Shown here: piece by piece, positions 58,858 to 64,000 of the stretch | How the letters are laid out: each line of letters begins with the position of its first letter | How positions within the stretch are numbered: the stretch's first letter is position 1 | DNA from: Streptomyces sp. ST2-7A | GTDB taxonomy: Bacteria > Actinomycetota > Actinomycetes > Streptomycetales > Streptomycetaceae | Length of the DNA: 64,000 nt | Assembly: GCF_021390475.1 (NCBI RefSeq) | Contig: NZ_JAJUWS010000017.1 | Span: forward strand, 1-64,000 | Reading direction: 5' to 3' | Notes under the pieces: model-generated | Told to the model about the DNA's origin: nothing | The model's input: the letters and a program-made list of their open reading frames with translations, nothing else | The model's database searches: none | Made by a program: the position numbers and the translations under genes

Positions 58858-59793
58858 TCAGAACGCCGGGGACCCGCCGGGCGCCGCCGATGGGCCGTCC
58901 GGGCGATCCGGGTGCCCGCCCGGGGTGTCGAACCTCCCGGGTCCGCCGGCCGCCGGACGGGCCGGTCCCGTCCCGTCCGGCGCGGCCCCCGCGTCCGGGG
59001 ACCAGGGCGGTCCGGGGGAGCGGTCGCGACCCAGCGCCCAGCTGTAGACGTGTTCCGGCCGGCCCTGACTGCCGTACCGGGGCGTACGGTCCACCACTCC
59101 CTGCGCGGCCAGGTGTTCCAGGTAGCGGCGGGCCGTGACCCGGGCGGCGCCCAGCTCCGCACCGGCCTCGGCGGCCGTCACCCCGCGCGGTTCCACCCGC
59201 CGCAGCAGGTCGACGACGGCGGTCAGCGTGCTGTCGCTCAACCCCTTGGGCACCGGGCCGCCGATGCTGCCGCGCAGGGCCCCGAACGCCCGGTCCAGGT
59301 CCTGCTGGGCGGCGTCCCCGGCGGGAGCCAACAGATGCCGACGGTACTCGGCGTACCGTTCCAGTTTCTCCCGGAAGGCCGCGAAGCCGAACGGCTTGAG
59401 CAGGTACTGCACCACCCCGTGCACCAGCATCGAGCGCACGGTCTCCACGTCCCGGGCGGAGGTGATGGCGATGACGTCCACCAACAGGCCACGGGCGCGC
59501 AGGGCCCGGCAGACCTCGAGCCCGTTCATGTCGGGCAGGTAGAAGTCGAGCAGCACCAGGTCCACCGGGCGGCGGGCGACGGCCTCCAGTGCCTCGGCGC
59601 CCCGGTGCGCGACGCCGACGACGGTGTAGCCGGGCACCCGGCCGACGTAACCGGCGTGGGCCTCGGCGATCAGCGGGTCGTCCTCGACGACGAGGGTGCG
59701 AATGGGGGTCGTGTCGGGGTCGTGTCGGGCGTCGTCGCCGGCACCGCCGGCGGGTTCGCCGGGGCGGTGCGGATCGCGGCGGGAGGGTCTCAC
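58858..59793 (-). CDS. CitB/DcuR-type response regulator
   Basis: Output protein of the system with the kinase at 59790. The 311-residue product has a basic N-terminal extension (about 1-30), receiver domain with E37/D38/D39, phosphoacceptor D83 and K133, and a C-terminal helix-turn-helix with LSDSTLTAVVDLLRRVEP and VTAAEAGAELGAARVTARRYLEHL, the CitB pattern. The last 55 residues are Pro/Gly-rich. GTG 59793 overlaps the kinase stop in GTGA, with GGAGGA upstream. By family it should control the C4-dicarboxylate or citrate transporter encoded next to it (62197-63879). Confidence 0.93.
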   Translation of the reverse strand: MRPSRRDPHRPGEPAGGAGDDARHDPDTTPIRTLVVEDDPLIAEAHAGYVGRVPGYTVVGVAHRGAEALEAVARRPVDLVLLDFYLPDMNGLEVCRALRARGLLVDVIAITSARDVETVRSMLVHGVVQYLLKPFGFAAFREKLERYAEYRRHLLAPAGDAAQQDLDRAFGALRGSIGGPVPKGLSDSTLTAVVDLLRRVEPRGVTAAEAGAELGAARVTARRYLEHLAAQGVVDRTPRYGSQGRPEHVYSWALGRDRSPGPPWSPDAGAAPDGTGPARPAAGGPGRFDTPGGHPDRPDGPSAAPGGSPAF

Positions 59794-61871
59794 GGCCGCC
59801 CATCCTCCCCGGTGTCGGGGGCTCGCGTCACCCCCGGGGCGGTACCGGTCCGCAGTCGGACGGTGAACACCGCCCCGGTGCGTGCCGGTGCCGCCCCGGC
59901 CCCGCCGGTGCCGACGGCCCGGTCGTGCGTACCGGTCCCGCCGGTGCCCGCGTCGCCCGAGCCGTCCGTACCGGTGTCGTTCGCTCCGGCCGTGCCGGTG
60001 CCACCCGTGCTGCCCTCACCGATGTTGTCCGTGTCGGCGCTGCCGATGTCGGTCCTGCCCGCGCGGTCCGTGCTGGTCCCGTCCGCGTCCTCCGTGTCGG
60101 CCCCGCCGGTGCCGGTTTCGCCCGCGCCACCCGTGCCCTCCGCGCCGCTCCCGCCGGTGCCGATGGCCCGGTCGTGCGTACCGGTCCCGCCGGTGCCCGC
60201 GTCGCCCGAGCCGGTCTCGCCCGGGCCGGTGCCCGGCTCACCGGGGTCGCCGGGGCCGGGACCGCCCGTGGTGACCTCGACGGAGCCGCCGTACCGGTCG
60301 ATGACCTGCCGCACCAGCGCCAGCCCCAACCCCCGGCCGTGCGCGGCGTCGGTGGTCTTGGTGGACCAGCCGCGTCGGAACATCTCCTCCACCCGGTCCC
60401 CGTCCACGCCCGTGCCGGTATCCGCGACCCGCACCAGCAGTACCTCCCCGCCGCCGGGTCGTCCCCCGTTCCCCGGTCCCTCCTCCCGGACGGCGGCGGT
60501 GACGGTGACCCGGCGCGGTGGGGGAGCCGCCAGCGCGGCGTCGATCGCGTTGTCCACGAGGTTCCCGACCAGCGTGACCAGGTCGCGCGGGGAGATGCCG
60601 TGCCGGTGGCCGGTCAGGTCGGCGTCCACCTCGGTGTCCTCGGTGATCACCAGTTCCACACCCTTCTCGGCGGCCTGCGCGGCCTTGCCCAGGAGCAGGG
60701 CGGCGAGGGCCGGCTCGGTCACCGAGGCGGTCATCCGGTCGGCCAGTTGCTGGGCGGCGGCCACCTCCACGGTGGCGAACTCCACCGCTCGCTCGGTCTG
60801 CCCCAGTTCCACCATGGTGATCACGGTGTGCAATCGGTTGGCGGACTCGTGGGCCTGGGCGCGCAGCGCGTCGGCGAAGCCGCGCGCGGAGTCCAACTCA
60901 CCGGCCAGTTCCTCCAGTTCGGTGTGGTCGCGCAGGGTGATGACGTTCCCCAGCCGCCGGCCGTCCTTCTCGATCGGCTTCGTGTTGAGCACCAGCACCC
61001 GGTCCCCGTACACGCACAGCCGGTCGGTGACGCTCTCACCGGTGGCGAGGAGTTCGTCCAGCGGGGCGCGCACGGCCAACTCGGCAGGCCGTCGGCCCTC
61101 GGCCTCGGCGGGCAGTCCGAGCAGCCGACGGGCGGGGTCGTTGACCAGTACCAGCCGGCCGGTCGGGTCGACGATCAGCAGCCCCTCGCGGACGGCGCGC
61201 AGCACGGCGTCGTGGTGCTCGTACAGGCGTGTGATCTCGGCCGCGCCCAGTCCCAGCGTCTGGCGGTCCAGACGGCGGCTGACGGCCCAGCTGCCGGCGG
61301 CGCCGACCGACAGGGCCGCGCCCGCCAACCAGACCACCGGGGCCAGCCGGCGCCGCAGCTCACCGCCTATCCGGTCCTGGAGGATGCCGACCGACAGCAG
61401 GCCGATCACCTCTCCGTCCGCCTCGCCGTCGCCGTCGGGGTCGTCGTGGATCGGGACCACCGCCCGCACGGAGGTGCCGAGGGTGCCCTCGTACTGTTCG
61501 GTGACCATCTCGCCGTGTCGGGCGGGCTCGATGGTCCCCAGGAAGCGTCCCCCGATCCGGGTCGGGTCGGGGTGGGTGTACCGGATGCCGTCGGGCGTCA
61601 TGAAGACGATGAAGTCGGTGCCGGTGGCCTCCCGCACCGCGCGGGCGGTGGGGCGCAGTTCCGCCGTCGGGTCGGGGGCCTTCAGCGAGGCGCGGACCTC
61701 GGGGAGCCGGGACAGGCCCGTGGCCAGGGTCAGGGCGCGCTCCTCGGCGTCGGAGCGGCTGTCCCGCCGCACCTCCAGGGCGATCAGGGCGGTGCCGCTG
61801 CCGAGCAGCAGCACGATGACGGCCAACTGGAGGAGCAGCAGCTGGCGGGCGAGGCTCAGCCGGGCGTGCAT
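59790..61871 (-). CDS. CitA/DcuS-type sensor kinase with a low-complexity insert
   Basis: Membrane kinase sensing a di- or tricarboxylate. The 693-residue product has helix 1 (about 5-30), an outer sensor domain (about 31-172, with the conserved PDGIRYTHPDP), helix 2 (about 175-198), a PAS domain (about 212-320), a phosphoacceptor His in AQAHESANRLH and a HATPase with DNAIDAAL, DTGTGV and GRGLGLALVRQVIDRYGGSVEV. Between that strand and the closing strand AVFTVRLRTG about 120 residues of Gly/Thr/Asp/Ala repeats are inserted, encoded by DNA containing a 62-bp duplication. The usual length is about 540 residues. ATG 61871 has a weak ribosome binding site. Confidence 0.93.
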   Translation of the reverse strand: MHARLSLARQLLLLQLAVIVLLLGSGTALIALEVRRDSRSDAEERALTLATGLSRLPEVRASLKAPDPTAELRPTARAVREATGTDFIVFMTPDGIRYTHPDPTRIGGRFLGTIEPARHGEMVTEQYEGTLGTSVRAVVPIHDDPDGDGEADGEVIGLLSVGILQDRIGGELRRRLAPVVWLAGAALSVGAAGSWAVSRRLDRQTLGLGAAEITRLYEHHDAVLRAVREGLLIVDPTGRLVLVNDPARRLLGLPAEAEGRRPAELAVRAPLDELLATGESVTDRLCVYGDRVLVLNTKPIEKDGRRLGNVITLRDHTELEELAGELDSARGFADALRAQAHESANRLHTVITMVELGQTERAVEFATVEVAAAQQLADRMTASVTEPALAALLLGKAAQAAEKGVELVITEDTEVDADLTGHRHGISPRDLVTLVGNLVDNAIDAALAAPPPRRVTVTAAVREEGPGNGGRPGGGEVLLVRVADTGTGVDGDRVEEMFRRGWSTKTTDAAHGRGLGLALVRQVIDRYGGSVEVTTGGPGPGDPGEPGTGPGETGSGDAGTGGTGTHDRAIGTGGSGAEGTGGAGETGTGGADTEDADGTSTDRAGRTDIGSADTDNIGEGSTGGTGTAGANDTGTDGSGDAGTGGTGTHDRAVGTGGAGAAPARTGAVFTVRLRTGTAPGVTRAPDTGEDGRP
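59902..60212. repeat. 62-bp direct duplication inside the kinase gene
   Basis: 59902-59963 and 60151-60212 differ at one position. They are 249 bases apart, a multiple of three, so the frame is kept. Both encode the same Gly/Thr-rich stretch with one amino-acid difference pattern. Confidence 0.85.
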
Positions 61872-62196
61872 GGGCCGATTCTCGCAGTCTCGGCCGAAAC
61901 CCGACCCCGCCGGGCGTCCGTCGGTCGGGAGGAGCGGGGAACGCGCGGGAAGACGTTCGGATGATCGCCCCGGGGCTCGCTCCGGGGAGGGACATCGGGG
62001 CGGAGCCATCCGGTGTCGGTGTCGGTGATCCTCGGTCGGCTCCCCCGGACCCCCACGGGGAGCCGACCGCCGGACCGGGCCGGCCGGGTGCGGGGGAGCA
62101 CGCCCGGCCCCGGCCCCGGTCCGGCTCCCGGGGACGGTACGAGCCGGCAGGCCCGTCACCGGGGAGCCCTCCCGGGAGGGCGGAACGGGGCGTGCG
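61872..62196. other. Intergenic between transporter and kinase genes
   Basis: Holds the transporter terminator at 62069-62125 and a weaker CCCCGG/CCGGGG hairpin at 61968-61987 in the kinase leader. No gene supported. Confidence 0.6.
62069..62125 (-). terminator. Transporter terminator
   Basis: GCCGGACCGGG (62069-62079) pairs with CCCGGTCCGGC (62115-62125), with further internal pairing of GGCCGGG and CCCGGCC; about 70 bases after the transporter stop. Confidence 0.6.
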
Positions 62197-63879
62197 TCAG
62201 AAGACGATCCCCATCGCCCAGCCGCCGAGCAGCAGCGTCATCACCGTGATCAGCACGACGCCGATGAGGTTGAGCCACAGGCCCGCGCGGACCATCTGGG
62301 CCATGGTGACGTGCCCGGAGCCGAACACGATCGCGTTCGGCGGGGTACCGACCGGCAGCATGAAGCTGCAGGTGGCGGCCATGGCGGCGGGCACGGCCAG
62401 CAGCAGCGGGTCGACCGCGATACCGACCGCGACGGCGGCCAGCACCGGCAGGAAGGTGGAGGCGGTGGCGGTGTTGCTGGTCAGTTCGGTGAGCATCAGG
62501 ATGATCAGACAGACCGCCGCGATGAGCAGGACGACCGGCAGCGTGCCCAGGCCGTCCATCTTCGTGCCGATCCAGGCCGCCAGGCCGGTCTCCTGCACGG
62601 CCTTGGCCAGTGCCAGGCCACCGCCGAACAGCAGCAGCACACCCCACGGCACGCCGCTCTGCACGGTTCGCCAGTCCATCGTCTGCACCCCGCGCCGGGT
62701 GTCGACCGGGATGAGGAAGAGCGCGACGACGGCGGCGATGGCGATCACCGTGTCGTCGAGGTGGGCCATGAACGGCAGCACGGAGGTGAGCGCGGACCAC
62801 TCGGTGAGCGGCTCGCGGAAGACCCACAGCAGGGCGGTGGAGGCGAAGATCGAGAGCACGGTCCACTCGCCGCGGGACATCGGGCCCAGGTCGTCCAGCT
62901 CCCGCTGGATGACCTCGCGACCGCCCATGACGTCGCTCAGCCCGGTGGGGTAGGCGACCCGGGTCAGGAACAGCCAGGCGATGACGAGGAAGAGCGCCGA
63001 CAGCGGCACGCCCAGCATCATCCAGTCGGCGAAGCCGATGGAGACGCCGTGGCTCTCCTCCATGATGCCGCTCATGATCAGGTTGGGCGGGCTGCCGATC
63101 AGGGTGGCCAGGCCGCCGATGGTGGCGGCGTAGGCGATGCCGAGCATCATGCAGACGGAGAAGTTGCGCACGTCCCGGTCGGCGACGGCGGTCGGGGTGA
63201 CCGCCGTGGTCGCGCCGTCCCTCGCGGTCTTTCGCGCGGGCCCCACCGCGCCGTCGGCGGCGGCCCCGGTGTCGGCGGTGTCCGCCGCCTCCCCGGTGTC
63301 CCCGTCGGCGGTGCGGCGGGCCGTCACCAGGGCCAGCACGCTGGTACCGATCGGCAGCATCATCAGGGTGGTCGCGGTGTTCGACACCCACATGCTGAGG
63401 AACCAGGTGGCGGCCATGACGCCGAACATCAGCTGCTTGGGCCGGGTGCCGATGGCGCGCATCGTGAGCAGCGCGATCCGGCGGTGCAGGTTCCACTTCT
63501 GCATGGCCAGCGCGATGACGAAGCCGCCCAGGAAGAGGAAGACGATCGGGTTCGCGTACGGCGCGGCGGCCTCCGCGACCGGGAAGATCCCCAACAGGGG
63601 GAGGGCCACGATCGGTACCAGGGAGGTGGCGGCCAGCGGCAGTGCCTCGGTCATCCACCACACGGCCACCAGGACCACCACCGCCAGCGCGGTCCGGGCG
63701 GCGGTGGACAGGTCCGGGTCGGCGGGGATCAGGTGGTAGGCCGCCAGGGCCAGCACGGGGCCGAGGACTCGTCCCAGCCACATTCTTCGTCGGGGCAGGT
63801 GTTCCTCGGTCGCCCCGGGGCGGGGACCCGCGTCGTGCCGGGCCCGCGTCTCCGCGGTCGGCGTCTCCGTCGTCGCCAT
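62197..63879 (-). CDS. SLC13/DASS-family dicarboxylate transporter
   Basis: Sodium-coupled uptake of C4-dicarboxylates or citrate. The 560-residue product has about 11 membrane helices, two hairpin regions and the family signatures GIAYAATIGGLATLIGSPPN and LTELTSNTATASTFLPVLAAV, where the SNT motifs form the sodium and carboxylate sites. A low-complexity cytoplasmic loop (about 193-235, Ala/Asp/Thr) is extra. GGAGG lies 7 bases before ATG 63879. Next to a CitA/DcuS-type two-component system it is the probable target of that system. Confidence 0.94.
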   Translation of the reverse strand: MATTETPTAETRARHDAGPRPGATEEHLPRRRMWLGRVLGPVLALAAYHLIPADPDLSTAARTALAVVVLVAVWWMTEALPLAATSLVPIVALPLLGIFPVAEAAAPYANPIVFLFLGGFVIALAMQKWNLHRRIALLTMRAIGTRPKQLMFGVMAATWFLSMWVSNTATTLMMLPIGTSVLALVTARRTADGDTGEAADTADTGAAADGAVGPARKTARDGATTAVTPTAVADRDVRNFSVCMMLGIAYAATIGGLATLIGSPPNLIMSGIMEESHGVSIGFADWMMLGVPLSALFLVIAWLFLTRVAYPTGLSDVMGGREVIQRELDDLGPMSRGEWTVLSIFASTALLWVFREPLTEWSALTSVLPFMAHLDDTVIAIAAVVALFLIPVDTRRGVQTMDWRTVQSGVPWGVLLLFGGGLALAKAVQETGLAAWIGTKMDGLGTLPVVLLIAAVCLIILMLTELTSNTATASTFLPVLAAVAVGIAVDPLLLAVPAAMAATCSFMLPVGTPPNAIVFGSGHVTMAQMVRAGLWLNLIGVVLITVMTLLLGGWAMGIVF

Positions 63880-64000
63880 GACTCATCCTCCGAAATGTTC
63901 CGGCCATCTCGCGGTAACCGGTGGGTTCGGGTGAATGTGGCACGGCTCACCATCGCTGTCGCGCTTTTGTTCGTAAGGGTCGTGAACACCGGGAGTGAAG
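63880..64000. other. Upstream region of the transporter, cut by the window edge
   Basis: Lower-GC control region (for example near 63950-63985) likely holding the promoter and response-regulator site of the transporter. I cannot define boxes with confidence. Confidence 0.4.

Overview
The window is very GC-rich DNA with strong G/C preference at third codon positions, GTG and TTG starts, little intergenic space and short hairpin terminators. With a Scy/FilP pair, a CBM2-GH18 chitinase, a NucS mismatch endonuclease and an isobutyryl-CoA mutase, this points to a Streptomyces or close relative. From memory, much of the gene order resembles the SCO5376-SCO5426 region of S. coelicolor. I have run no search.

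Layout. Positions 1-2.9 kb hold a cut-off small gene, a secreted chitinase with a DasR-type promoter, and a membrane GIDE-like protein. Positions 3.2-5.8 kb hold a PduO-type cobalamin adenosyltransferase, a 3-hydroxybutyryl-CoA dehydrogenase and a STAS protein. Positions 6.3-9.0 kb hold a large P-loop protein with one membrane segment and a disordered outer tail. Positions 9.3-16.5 kb hold an FAD monooxygenase, small proteins, NucS, a luciferase-like oxidoreductase and an ABC transporter. Positions 16.8-22.2 kb hold filP and scy, the coiled-coil scaffolds of hyphal tip growth. Positions 22.3-25.4 kb hold methylmalonyl-CoA epimerase, a thiolase and MeaB. Positions 25.6-30.6 kb hold a lipoprotein/secreted-protein pair of odd composition and a PepSY protein with a two-component system. 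Positions 30.6-40.3 kb hold a cellulose-synthase-like glycosyltransferase, a copper radical oxidase of the GlxA/galactose oxidase type and a GH6 glucanase, flanked on each side by a MarR regulator and a DUF3817-like membrane protein. Positions 40.4-44.7 kb hold icmA, an SPFH/band-7-like protein and a thioredoxin-TPR protein. Positions 45.3-51.8 kb hold pyk, ackA, pta and pfkA. Positions 52-58.7 kb hold a TetR/MFS/dehydratase unit, an amidohydrolase, a methyltransferase and a zinc-ribbon protein. Positions 58.9-63.9 kb hold a CitA/DcuS-type two-component system and a dicarboxylate transporter.

How genes may work together. (1) An adenosylcobalamin acyl-CoA group (adenosyltransferase, MeaB, epimerase, IcmA, thiolase, hydroxyacyl-CoA dehydrogenase) connects butyryl-, isobutyryl- and methylmalonyl-CoA, which are polyketide precursors. 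(2) Scy/FilP and the glycosyltransferase/oxidase/glucanase set lie about 10-15 kb apart and may share a role in tip growth and tip glycan. (3) pfkA, pyk, pta and ackA form a glycolysis and overflow block.

Regulation stands out. About eight genes have a TANNNT -10 box 6-8 bases before the start codon, as expected for leaderless mRNAs. A perfect 20-bp palindrome overlaps the icmA promoter, phased CTGAAG repeats precede the PepSY-linked response regulator, and a DasR/chitinase direct repeat lies inside the chitinase promoter. I see no tRNA, rRNA, CRISPR array, insertion sequence or prophage.
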